Below are positions 12,433-24,186 of a stretch of DNA of 64,000 nt, one piece after another. The position numbers were made by a program, and so were the translations under genes. Every line of letters starts with the position of its first letter. The stretch's first letter is position 1. The stretch comes from Paralichthys olivaceus (taxonomy: Eukaryota; Chordata; Actinopteri; Pleuronectiformes; Paralichthyidae), in contig NC_091100.1 of assembly GCF_024713975.1 (NCBI RefSeq), positions 18,788,501-18,852,500 of the forward strand. Direction: 5' to 3'. Under the pieces are notes generated by a model, which worked only from the letters and a program-made list of their open reading frames with translations, did not search any database and had not been told where the DNA came from.

Positions 12433-15066
12433 AAGGGTTGTGTATGTGTGTTTCATGTGGGACCCCTGGACTTCTTTTCCAGGATCATCCCCATAGAAAA
12501 TCACACATGTATTTTTTTTACTTTGCATTTTGTGTGTGTGTGTGTGTGTTATATTATGGAATCGCATTTTTTTTAATAATATGTGCTGTCCAAGAGGAGC
12601 TCCGTGTTTTCTCTATTTGCTCGTGTTTTCTTCTAAAGAACCTCTACTCTACTCAATAGCTGTTACTCCCTATAGAAAAGTGGATCCATGAGGGAAACGA
12701 GGCTGAAGGAAGATCAGTTCAATGACCAGACAGTTGTTAACAGAAGAAGTGCACCGATGTATTAGCCACTTTGTGCAAATCACATAACAGACATTCATAT
12801 TATGCTGCCAGAAAACAGTGACAGTGCTATCATCATATGAGCATCTCAAAAAAGTAACACCAGTACTTCTTCATACTTGAATATTCACACAATTAAAACT
12901 CAGTTTTATAGGATTTTTACATAAAATTATGTGATGATAATATTTTCAAATTACAATATCAGAGCACACGCCTGTACACAACAGCAAAGTTGTTGACAAC
13001 TTGGTTATTCAGTTAAGTGTTACAGTGAGAAAGAATGCTCACGACATGAACATGGTGACTGCTCTTCAAATTGTATTGTAACCATATAAATTGTCTTGCG
13101 CAAGAGATGGAAACTGCAGCTCTCCAGTCAAATATGCAGGGATTTTTAGCCAAACTTTGCAAATATCAAAAACACGAAACGTTTGCAGGTAAAGTCACAG
13201 TGATGACATGTTTTCGCTGTATTTGATATTAAATGAAAGGAGATACTAAATCCCCCAAAAAATGTCAGATGCTGCCATTAATATTGAATATGTGTCTGAA
13301 TGCTCTTAGTGTTAATGAATTCAGGGAAAAACATCCCAAACTCAAGGTCCATTTAGCAGATTTGACCAAACTTTAAATTTATCACATGGCCTTCCTCTGC
13401 AGATAGGATTTACCCTTTGTCATTAAATCCAGTGTTCCTTTCCTTTAGTGTGTCTGCTAAGTTACAGTCGCCAAAGTCAGTGGCAAAGGTATTCTTCTCT
13501 ATGCCAGAAAACTTAGATCATCTTAGATCATCAGCTCTTAGATCAAGAGCCTAAAATTCCTTGGTTGCATTCCTGGCTTGTTTACAGGGAAGTGTCTGTG
13601 TTACCAGGTAACAGGCAACACGTTCATCTGCCTACTAATTTGACTCAACATGATTGTTGCCATTGCTGCATCAGGGTGCCTATGGAGACACACTATGAGC
13701 AGCTGACCAATTTCAAAAGAGCTGGCCTCCTGACCAATCAGAGCAGACTGAGCTTTTTGGGAGGTGGACCAAAAGCTAAGATGTAGCATTTCAGCCAGAG
13801 TATGAAAAGAGGCACTGCAGCAGTATCTATGGTATGAAAGAAATGATGCATACTTTGACCATTACAGCATGTAAACTTGTTATCGTAGAATCTTTAAATG
13901 GAGTGTTTTGTCAACTGTAAATAATCTGCTTGCAACTTTTTTCTCCAATATACAGTATATGTATAAATATATATCAAAATTTTAGAAAACACTCAAAATA
14001 CATTAAGTCTGACAAAAATACAGGACCTTTAAACTGTACTTCCACATGCATCTCAAATATCACAATGCCCAGACAAGATCAGCGCTGATAAAGTGCAAAA
14101 TCACAATCTCCAGCAGTAATTCCTATACTCCAGAGTAGCTATTGCAGTATTAAATGGCTTGTTATGATGTGCTTACAAAAAAACTAGATTTCCTATAGAT
14201 TCATCTTAAACATTACAAATCACTTGAAATTCCCCCATAAACCAGCACTAGCTGTTAAATACATGACATTTATCAATACGCCCAGTGAAATGTACCAAAC
14301 TGCCCCATAGCACTGAGAATAGAAGGGAGGAGAGAAGCACTATGAGTCCTTTGGGGTTTTCCAGTGTGAAACACTGAGGCCAAACAAGCTTTGTGGGCGT
14401 ATGCAGGAAATTTACATAAACGTCCTGGGTTTTTTTCTTAGGTGTAGCTTGAGGCCAAACAAAAAGAGAAAGACATTTTTACAAAGTAAGCATCCCCGAT
14501 GATCAGGCAGGTAACAAGTAACAGTGCTGGTTTAGCACTTCTCAAGTAATATGTTCACTTAACTACATTCAAATCCTCCTGTAATCATAACTCTGTCACT
14601 GTCTTATTCAGTTAGTCCCTTTCAATATCACACTGGACACTGAGTTTTGATCCATGAAAACATTAGCCCTATTTATACACCTCTCATCAGTGTCTATTAC
14701 TGTATCTGAACTGATCAAAATATTGCACCTGAAACGCAGTCACTTTGTGATGAAATGTCCTTAACTATGGAAGCCACAACACTTTCTCTTCCCTCCCCTT
14801 TGATTTCATGTCCAGAGAGTAAAAAGTTATTTGATCAAAAGGCAATCAAGAAAATTTAAGCACATATACTATTACAATTTGTTTTTAAAATGTCAAATTC
14901 ATACACGTGAGCAGAAACACAAACACATTAAAGATATTTAGCTCCCATCAAATCCACTCTAGAGTGATATGGGATGTCTTTAATATTTCCATCTTCTTGT
15001 CAGGCAACATAAAATTCCTCAATCAAAGAGCGACTCAGATATATCCTCTTCAAGCCTTGTCCCATA
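12433..15066. other. gprc5b downstream region, no gene seen
   Basis: This lies 3' of gprc5b on the minus strand and probably contains its long 3' UTR. ATTAAA at 14984-14979 (minus) is a weak early poly(A) candidate. A short TG run lies at 12530-12550 and a dispersed repeat at 13560-13910. I see no conserved coding segment. Confidence 0.4.
13560..13910 (+). repeat. Dispersed teleost repeat
   Basis: Landmarks in order are gggaagtgtctgtgttacca, cctgaccaatcagagcagac, tttttgggaggtgg, gtatgaaa and attacagcatgtaaacttgtt. I recall this order from a very common fish interspersed repeat, and it explains the near-palindromic GTTACCAGGTAAC at 13600-13612. Family name unknown. Confidence 0.5.
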
Positions 15067-17959
15067 TTACCATAACCGGCGTCCAGTGTAGTTAATTGGG
15101 GCTGTGGGCATCTAGAGAGGGAGACAGAGACACAAAGGCCCATTGAGTCAGGTTTATTGAGTAATTAAGAGAGGTTGACACACACAAAGTGAGTAGTTCT
15201 GCCCAACTTACCGTGCCACCATTCATGACCAGAGCCATCTCAGTGGGTTGGTACACGTGACCTCTGAAGGCTATGCCAGGACGTACACTCCCTTGGCTGC
15301 TGTGGTAAGTTCCACTCCGGAGAGCTGACAGACCAACGAGACACAGCGCACAAGTTTAATGTTTCCCATCTCCAAAATTATAATAATTCCAGCATGTATA
15401 ATACTCACTGTGATAGATGTGCTGTGCTCCTAAGACAATAACACATTATCCTACTGAAGTATGATTTGCCCCACAGCTGGGTAACTCAGAGGCCTTCCAC
15501 ACTCTTTAAATGCAACAAAGATGATTTTAATTGTTACTGTGCCTTAAAAGCTGTAGATTGACATGTTCCAGACTCTCCTGTTAACTTATTGTGCTCGCCG
15601 TTAGCTTTGTTAATGGGTGTGTGGAGATAAAACAGAAGTGCCAAGTGGGACAAGTTTTTTCAGATGCAGCTGATTTTGAAAAAAAAAACAAAAAACTAGA
15701 AAATTTAGTTATTTTGAAAATCCAGGCTCTTTACAGGTTTCCTGATAACATCCTGTTACTATGGGGGGGGGGGTTATTTAATTGAAAATCTAGGCTCTTT
15801 ACCAAATGTACACGTTTTTATTGGTTAGAGTTAAGATATGTGACCGTGAGAGCGAGTTAGAAATGTCTTTTTTTCCATCCAAATCTCTTTTTAAACTTTA
15901 CATTACATCCAATGGGGAAGAGTGAGCTCTGTGCTCTAGCACCAGTCTTCAAACAAATGCACCTAATTCAAAAACTATGAGTCCTATCTGTGAAATGAAA
16001 CACTGTGAGAATCCCAAGACTTCCCTAAACGCACAGATATATTTTTTATTGGTCAGAGTTAAGAATGTGATTACATAGATATTGGCATTGGCATTGAATT
16101 TCCTTTCATTTCCCATCAGATGATTCAAAGCCTTGATCAGCAGCTGAGCATGCTGGGAGTGAATGAAGTGGCACCACCAGCAGGAAACAACAAACAGGTC
16201 GTGTAATGAGGTAAAACCGTCTTGTTGTTCTTTTATGATATAACCACAGAAATATGTATCTTTGAGATACCAAAAAGAGGAAGAGTTATACAGACCGTGG
16301 ACTGACTCAATGAGTAACATTAGCACACTTTATAGCCACTGTAAACCACACAAAAACGTATATCTATATATATACAAACTAGTATCTTGAATCCAAAAAA
16401 GAAGAAAATGAAGTCTTTAAGATTAAGATTAAGATTCCATGTTTTAAAGGAGCAGTGCGTAGGATTTAATGGAATCTAGGGATGGAGTTGCAGAACCTGC
16501 TCCTGACGAAAACTCAATACTTCTGGATTTGAGGTGATTAAACACTAATTGCAGACATTGTATTCCATTTCTGCCAGAATATTCCCCATAAATCCTACAC
16601 ACTGATCCTTAAAATGGAAAATCCAGTTTTGACATCCTGTGTTTTCTTTCCATGGCTCTGGCAAGTATTCCAACAAAAGCTCATTACTCACTAACTCTAC
16701 TGCAGAGATTTTTAGAGACAAGGAGGCTGGAAATTGGCTCACACCACATAATCCATAAGAAATCATCCTTTCAAACTAAAAGTAAATCCTCCCATGCCCT
16801 GCTTACACTGTGTTACATGACTTTCCTCTCTGACTCCATCATTGCCTCCTCCTCAGTCAGCTGTACAAATGTCACCCTCCTGAAGTCTGCTATCCTGGAA
16901 AACTCTATGATTTCTTTCTGCCACCTCCCCCACTCTTTGTTTGTCCCAGTTCCTCATAGTTTAGCTCCTCATCTGTGCTTTTGGCTTCATAATAAATACA
17001 GAGAGCTGCCGTCAAAATGAGTCATAAATCCTCCTGTGGAGAAGCCTGTTTGATCATCATGTATTTCATAAGGTTTAATTGGATTTTTTATTGTGTACAA
17101 TGGCTAGAAGTGAGCAACACTCTGCTGTGAGGAAACCTATAATGCACTTGTGGTAGGGTATTATATATAGTTCAAGTTAAGATGTTGATTTCATTGGTTA
17201 AGGTGTATTTTTATGTAGTTCATAAAATGTGACATGACACAATGTTCATACCAATCAATTAAATAAAAATTTAATTTTCATTCATAATTACATTTAATCT
17301 TTACCTGCACCAAGGACTTAATGCTTTTGTCTGCGTTAGTTTTTCTGGTCACACAAAAACATATGGATGGATTACCATAGAACTTGCTGGAAGGATGTGA
17401 TATTGGTCAAGGAAGAACCCATCAAATTTTGGTGTGGCTCTGGAATGCTTCACTTTGTTTGATATTGTGATTTATGGTGTTTTTCACATTTTCGTTGATT
17501 TCCCACAGAATAAGTCATGGGTCTTAGAGGCTGATATTTATGATTGTGTGCAATTCAGTGCAGACCAAAATACAAATCTGGAGCTAGTGATTTAAAATTT
17601 GTTTTTAACAGGGGACTGTCAGGGTTTAGAAAATCTTAGGTAGTTGTTAACACTCCTGTCAAACGTGTATGGTGAATTTTTTTTTTCCTCTTCACTGTCA
17701 CAGACCAGTGACCTGTCAACCAATCACTGACTGTAGAAATGAATTCATGAAGCATGCTGTCACTGTTTCTTAGGTCTGGAGTTTTTTCAGTCCCTCTGTG
17801 AAAGTTGCTCTTAAAACTCTCAATAGGAGAAGGGACATTTTGAATGTGATCAACACCCCTGGTCACTAATGAAAATTACTGTAAATGAACCAGTTAACCA
17901 AAGACAAACCTTTCATACCTTACCTTTCTTTTTTCTTACACACACATATATCCTTCTCG

Positions 17960-18040
<81 letters not shown>

Positions 18041-19157
18041 TTGGCTTACTTGCACTGTGCTCCTCCATAGAAAAGGCTTGGTTTTCTGGGAAGGGTCGGT
18101 GAGAGCGTGCAGGGAGCTCGTCTCCAAAATGTGGAGGAGGGGACGTGTGACTGGTGTTAAAGAAGTCTTGTGTGTTGGACTGTGGAGGATTTCGGAGACA
18201 CAGGTGCGCCTCTGGAATGGCATGGAACAGCAGCAGGATCCATCCCTGAATAACCAGGGCCACCGCCAGCGCAGGCTCATCCAGCACTTTGAGATCGTTC
18301 TTCCCTCCACCACCAAACCTTTCTCCTTTCCCCTTTCCTCTCAACGCCTGGCTGCCGTAAAGATAAAACCCCAGCCAGGCCACCCACAGCAATGCTGAAG
18401 CCAGACTGGACAGGAAGAGCCACACAGCATTACACTTCCATCTCCGTTTTTCACTCTCTCCTTCTCTGTCTTCTTCACTTCCACCACCTCCTTCGTCCCC
18501 AAACTCTCCTCCACAGAGCACCACCCCCAGAGAAAGCCCCATGGCTATGAGGAGCAGCCCTAGGGTGTAGCTGCATGTCAGCGCAAAGTCCAAAGGTGGA
18601 TATTCGCAGGCTGGGTGACCCTCCCTGACAACTGTCAGCAGGACCCATTCAGCAGAGATGATGCCCTGAACCAAGGCCAAGGCCAGGCCAAGCGCTGCCA
18701 GGGTGCTGCCTGAGGGGCTTGTCTTGCCAGCCACCAGCCTCCTGAGCCTCACACCCTGCACGAGCAAACTGGAGAAGCAGAGGGCAAATAGAGGCCCCCA
18801 GAAGGCCCTGCGGACCACACAGAGCGCCTGGTTCTTCCCCACCAGGAAAGCCAGAGAGATGGAGAAAAGGCCGAGAAGTGTGCCAAGGAGCAGAAGAAGA
18901 GGCCCCATGCCAGAGCGCCTGGCAGCATCGGAAATAGAGCGCAGCTTAACAAGCAGGAGTACAGCGATTACCAAAGAAGTGACACCACCGCTGCAAGCCA
19001 CAGCCTCCAGAACTACACCCCAGACTGACTCCAGGTCACACAGCACTCTGTACGGAGGGTCCACATCCTCACTGCATCCCCGAGGAGGAGAAGAGGGGTG
19101 GGATGTACCATAGCCAATCAGTGATAGGACGCAGATGATGATCAGGCTGACGGCCAT
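15067..19157 (-). CDS. gprc5b: G protein-coupled receptor class C group 5 member B, 3 coding exons
   Basis: GPRC5B is an orphan plasma-membrane receptor with a short extracellular N-terminus. Exons in transcript order: 19157-18050, 15324-15212, 15111-15067; 1266 nt, 421 residues (human about 403). Seen: a signal-peptide-like start (MAVSLIIICVLSLIGYGTS), the N-terminal cysteines of VLCDLESVWGVVLEAVA, seven hydrophobic segments near residues 46-70, 86-107, 119-137, 153-175, 191-214, 243-267 and 294-315, and WILLLFHAIPEAHLC closing TM7. The tail has ENQAFSMEEHSA across the first junction, then VYQPTEMALVMNGGT and a terminal RRLW, all diagnostic of GPRC5B. Gly/acidic residues 219-238 enlarge the third intracellular loop and a Gly/Lys stretch at 271-290 enlarges the last extracellular loop. 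The exon-1 donor (GTAAGC, 18049-18044) is followed almost at once by a (TG)n tract. Reading through that tract gives a false Cys-Val tail. Whether this is the a or b teleost paralogue is unknown. Confidence 0.93.
16442..16614. mobile_element. Complete 173-bp MITE in gprc5b intron
   Basis: Left end ttttaaaggagcagtgcgta and right end tacacactgatccttaaaa form terminal inverted repeats of about 26 bp with few mismatches, both continuing into a taggattta / taaatccta core. The interior is short and noncoding. This is a non-autonomous DNA transposon. A partial relative lies at 12165-12432. Confidence 0.75.
17281..17570 (+). repeat. Dispersed repeat (family X) in gprc5b intron
   Basis: Landmarks are ggtcacacaaaaacatatgg, gaacttgctggaaggatg, ggaagaacccatcaaatttt and ggtgtggctctgg. 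They match the other family X copies in order and spacing. No coding potential is seen. Confidence 0.6.
17963..18039. repeat. (AC)n microsatellite next to gprc5b exon 1
   Basis: About 77 bp of near-perfect AC repeat. On the gprc5b strand it is a (TG)n tract starting about 11 nt after the splice donor of the main coding exon. Confidence 0.95.
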
Positions 19158-19850
19158 CTTAGAAACACAGAAAAAAACAAATTCAGTGATGAGAGACAGA
19201 GAAAGGGTTAAAGGAAATAAAGAGAGGTACATGTCGAGAGAGAGATAAACAAGAGGAGTGACATTGTTGAAGAAGATCCAAAGAGGAGGAAGGCAGAGAG
19301 ATGAATGTAGATATAATTACATTAACTATAATAATGTACAGGGTCTCCATGATGCACGATATACTGCTCAAACAGCAGCCAACAAAACAAACATTACATA
19401 TTATATATCACATTACATAAGCTATATATCCATATTTAAATGTTTCTACCTCTTTCAGATACACACACAAACACACACTCATGTAGTCACAGAACACAAC
19501 TCCTTTTAGCACTGGGCAATAGTTTCCATGGGAACGGGAAACAGCGTGGGCTGACTACATTGCATACTGGGCTTTAGAGAAGTCGAGTTTCAGACCCGAA
19601 AGCACAGAGGAACGCACGACTACGCACACACTATCACACATGCACACACGCACATGCACGCACACACAGTCATGTTTTAATGACTTCAGAGGACACTACA
19701 TTCATTACCTGCAGACTCTAACCATAAAACATGTCCATAGTTTAACATTGTATTATTTATGTCATTGGGGTTCTGCTGTTTTGTGCTCATAAGAAGTCCT
19801 CATAGTGTGACTGTTTAAACAGATTCAGCTCCACACAACATGACACACAC

Positions 19851-19916
<66 letters not shown>

Positions 19917-20640
19917 ATACCCACCCATTGTTTCAACTTACTTGTGATGATCCTTATTGAAAATTCTGCATCCCTCAGACATAATGTAACTATTGTTAGT
20001 AACTATAATAATGTGTAATCCTTTAAGTGTGAATACGTGAGGCCTGACACTCTCTTTGAAAATGATACTCATTGTATGCATGAGAGTACACAAAGACACA
20101 CGTACACGCTGAGTATAACACAAAACATTAAAACACCATTAAAACAATTTAATTCTTGAATTCTTGAAACTCCAGACTCACCTCAGACATATTCTTGATT
20201 TGAATCCTGATTATTGAGGGTGAAGAGGCGTCATACTTTTCCAGTCTGCATCACTTCAACTTGTCAAAGTGTCGCTGTAATCCCAGCTAATGAATTCCTC
20301 TAGGCAGCAGAAACAAAACAGTTTCCATTTTGCCTCTGAAAATGTCTGTAATGACGCCCTCAGTGCTCACAGCTCCCACTGTTTTGAAGTACAAAATAAC
20401 ACACTTTGAGAGACCAGTAATGTCCTGCCGCTGCAGTGACACGTCCGGCTGCTCCGAGAAGAATCCACAATTATGATGCATGCCTTGATGCTTCACACAC
20501 CCACATGGTCAAATATATCTTCTGTCTCCCTTTCACTCTTCTCTCTCACCGTCTCTGCCCCTCTCTCGCTCCCCCTGTCCTTCTCTCTCTATTCATTCTC
20601 GCTCTGTGTCTGTGCTTCTCTCTCCCTGCTTCACGTTGAA
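19158..20640 (-). promoter_or_regulatory. gprc5b 5' region: leader intron and upstream exon
   Basis: On the minus strand the ATG at 19157 directly follows an acceptor-like sequence (ttctgtgtttctaag). A strong donor (GAG then GTGAGT) ends an upstream exon at 20182. That exon ends ATGTCTGAG, which would read in frame into the main exon as M-S-E-M-A-V, so translation could start in either exon. The leader intron (about 19158-20181) carries an (AC)n tract at 19843-19914. The upstream side (20520-20640) is rich in CTCT and may include the promoter. Confidence 0.5.
19843..19914. repeat. (AC)n microsatellite
   Basis: About 70 bp of AC repeat with one GC interruption near 19855, in the inferred gprc5b leader intron. 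Confidence 0.92.
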
Positions 20641-20920
20641 TGTGCGGAGGTGTCAGCAGAGATGCAGTCCCAGCTTTAACTCTCTTCACCTACACATGGG
20701 AGTTTAATTTGCTGATGCACTTGTCTAACAAGGAAGAAGAGAGGAAAAAGGTACAGCATGTAAGCTTGGCAACGTACTGCAAATCCCATATTAGTCACCC
20801 GTTTGCACATCTCCCTGCTGTTTCCTGCCTTCGCCCTCCCACGTCTTCCTAATGCCGCTTATACAATTCTTCCTCACACCCAGAACTGGGGGTCATGTAG
20901 ATTCATCTGTAATCACCAGA

Positions 20921-21055
20921 TTTGACCTCACCAATAAATCTCAGCCTCTTCATGGTGTGTGTGCGAGGGTTGCAGAATGAAGATAGGATTTGGACAGAGA
21001 GGGGCAGATGGTCAGTCCAAACACAGGTGAGCCTCGTGGCCACGTGGCCATCCTC
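20921..21055 (+). repeat. 135-bp repeat, inverted partner at 25212-25348
   Basis: Starts ttgacctcaccaataaatct, passes tctcagcctcttcatgg, and ends ccacgtggcca. The same text in reverse complement fills 25212-25348, where it interrupts a MITE, so this is a mobile or dispersed sequence and not unique DNA. Confidence 0.7.
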
Positions 21056-24000
21056 GTAGAGAGCGTTACATAATGCCCTTGAAGGCGTGATTCAGCCAAG
21101 TGTCCCTTTAGAGTGCAGTAATCTCATCCCCTGGAGGTGGTGTCATGTCGGGTTTGAAAGGGACATAGCATGACAAGGGGCAACAATTGTACTCACTAAT
21201 TGAGTTGTTTTGTTTCACTGTGCCAGAGATTGATGCTGATAGATATTAGTTAGCTCACTGACTGACAGAGTGGTTGATGGTTTGTGATGTACAAATAAAT
21301 TCCCAGACAAACAGATGCGAGAGGCAACTAAAGGTGAGCACACCTGCAGCCTTGAAGGTACAGTACATCAGCTGCAGAGAGCACAGTGCCGGAGAACATG
21401 GCAAGGATGGAGCTGGTGCACCGTTGTGTCTGCAATGTTTCTTTGATTTCCCATAGGATATGCTACCACTAGTAATATACACCAGACTTGCAAAGCAGAC
21501 ATTACAGTTAGGCCCCCACAGACACGACTGTGAAGCAAATATCACGGGTCAAAGTTCACGCCAAGTGCCTCACCACAGGAAGTAAATATTTGATTTACCT
21601 ACTTGCTATATCAAACTGGAGGTGAGCAGAAGGTGAAGGTTCACCACTGAAACATTTGCAGACATGTGGCCATTACAGTTAGGGGTTTGGGTTGAGACGC
21701 ACTGCTTGTTATATCACTGGAATGAATTCCATTTGTAGCAGAATACAGTGAAAGTCAGGCCACACATGATTATCCACTATCAAAATGAACAATATATCAG
21801 TTAAAACCTTTAAAATCTTTATATACAGTCTATGGTTAAAACCCAAAAGTTCCCAACATCACCGAACGTGAACTATGTACCTGTTGTAATAGGACACAGA
21901 AATACGATTCATCCGTCTGTACAATGAATCACATGGAAATCATTTGCATATGAATATGGTTGATGTAATGCTGTGGAACACAGTCACAGCCATAGCTGAC
22001 AGGCTAATCCAGACATTGAGTCCTTGATATTATGTAAGCAGCAGGAGCAGCTGCTCTGGTTGGTGATAGCAGGGGACTGACTGGAGTGATGAAAGTTTTT
22101 TTTACCCCCTGCTTCAAAAGTGCTCTCGAAGTCAGTGCTTAATTCACCATTATTAAGGTAGATATTTAGCAACAGCAGACATTCTGAATCATTGATGCGA
22201 GAAAAACATAAAATTATATGAATTGTATAATTAAATTTGTTGATCTGAGCCATTTTATGAAATATTATTATTCAAGTCATTTCCCAAACCAAGATGCTAC
22301 ATATTTTTTTGAAAGGGAGAATTTGATGCTTTCTCTTTTAAAGTGTCGGACAATTCAAGACAATTCTGTGAATTTAGGAAATTGTGATGAGGAAATTGTG
22401 CATTTTTAAAGGAATGGTTAGCTACACCATTTGCAAGACTCTTTCTGTGGCGGTTGCCAGGTAACCAGTGGACAATCCACGAAGTTACAAGCTCAGCTGG
22501 TCTCCTGCCTCCAGTCATTCAGCTGCTGAGGCTGCTGGCTGCTGCTTCATACTTAACCTACAGGTATGAGAGGGTATATTTCCCAAATGTCTTTTTAGTG
22601 GCCACACATTTAATTTATTGATGAGAAATTAAGTGTCTGATGAACTGATAATTAAAATAACTATTCATTACTTACAATCCTGACACTTAGGTGAGGTTTG
22701 TCTGGTGTGTGCTATCTGTGCTGCTTTGTCTTTTGGAGTCCTTTGACACAAAGAAAGGCTGCAGTGGGAGACAATAGAGCAGAGAAGTGCTGACTAACTT
22801 GGGTCATCAGTCCTAATCAGGGTAATCTAGTGGTTACTATGGTCACAGTGTGACAGGACCTTGTTAAGTAGGAGCCATCCCATAATCCCATGTTTATCCC
22901 ACCTCAAGTCTCTTCTGACAAGACACAAATAGAGGGCACAAAGGAAGTCCTCAGGAGAAAGCTCATTGGGCTGAACATACATCGCATGTTATAGTGACTC
23001 TGCAACACCTTCCTTCACACTTACACAGTGAAAAACCTTCACAGCTGAGGAGTTTTAGTTTTCTCCTCTTGATCAACAATGGACATTTACCGGTTTGGTG
23101 CCAAGTTCAAGGGTTTCAGTTATGAAATCATAACAGCGGCCTAGATTTGTTGTAAAGGCATGTGTGCTGTGCACGGTGGAGTCTTTTTAATTCACATCTT
23201 ATCTTCTGTGCTGTTGGGGAGTGGGTACGAGACGGTACGGTTCATCATGAAGAAGAAGTGGCAGTGGTGTATTGTGGGAAACTGATGCTTGCTCTCTCTT
23301 GGAGTCTGCTAGCTCTATCTGCTAAATGTAAAATTTAATTTGGTCTTAAGCCAAATACACAACCATTTGCAACTTTTTGGACCCTAGCAATTAAAAAAAA
23401 AAAATCTTCTCTCTCTTCATTTATTTGTCTTTATTGATGAAATCACAAACCGAAAATCACACCAGCACAGACTACATCAGGGTATATCGCTTAAATCATA
23501 GCATGAAATCATTATATGGATTGCAAATATAATACACAACTTCTTTCCTCTTGATATTGATTTTTGATATTACTCTCTCTGGATCATTTTTATTCCTTTA
23601 TTCCACAAGGAAACAGCATAACTTCAAAAGTCATGTCATGTTTCTGATGACTCTCATACAACAATCATTTCTGTGTAAACTGTATCTTACTGTATGTAAG
23701 TATTCTTTTACCTTACCCCTCTAGATGGCACTGCAAACTATATTCCAGTTTGTTCCGATCAAATTGTGTGAGTGTCACTGAAGCATTATTCGCTGTATAT
23801 TCTGCTAATTAAGGATCAAAGAACCAATAAATTATAACATGATTATATTATGATTATTTGCTGATGAGAATAAGACTTTCTTGTGGAAACTATATAAAAC
23901 AGGGCATTCAAATGTAATTAAGAAAATACTTTCATTTCACGTTGATGTATCATGTATTATATAAGGCATCATCAGATCAAGTAAAAAATGTTATCATGAA

Positions 24001-24186
24001 AATTATAATTTTCACATTCTTAAAACACGATGATGCATTTTAAATAATAAGATTTAAAAAAAGAAACCACCAACTTTCATGAGTGAGCTCAGTGACATTT
24101 GTATAGACTGGTTTGGCCCCTGTACAGACATCAGTTTCATCATAGCTCATTTTTACATCTTTTGGTGTTGAGACGACACTTCTGTT
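21056..24186. other. Intergenic between gprc5b and the litaf cluster
   Basis: No gene supported. It contains unassigned AT-rich DNA, the GTTGCCAGGTAAC motif at 22453-22465, and from about 23715 the left edge of the segmental duplication (shared cccctctagatggcactgca). The 3' UTR of the first litaf gene lies at its right end. Confidence 0.4.

Noticed and set aside
13600..13612. GTTACCAGGTAAC, a near-perfect RFX X-box
   Set aside because: It lies inside what appears to be a common dispersed repeat (13560-13910), so it is more likely repeat sequence than a gene-specific regulatory site. The similar GTTGCCAGGTAAC at 22453-22465 is also unsupported.
16652..17020. 122-codon + strand frame in a gprc5b intron
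   Set aside because: No domain or family recognised, no Kozak or splice support, and composition is like the surrounding intron.
17936..18316. Cys-Val repeat frames joined to gprc5b and other TG/CA-repeat open frames
   Set aside because: They are produced by microsatellites. The gprc5b exon ends at a GTAAGC donor before the repeat, and the conserved tail resumes in the exon at 15324.
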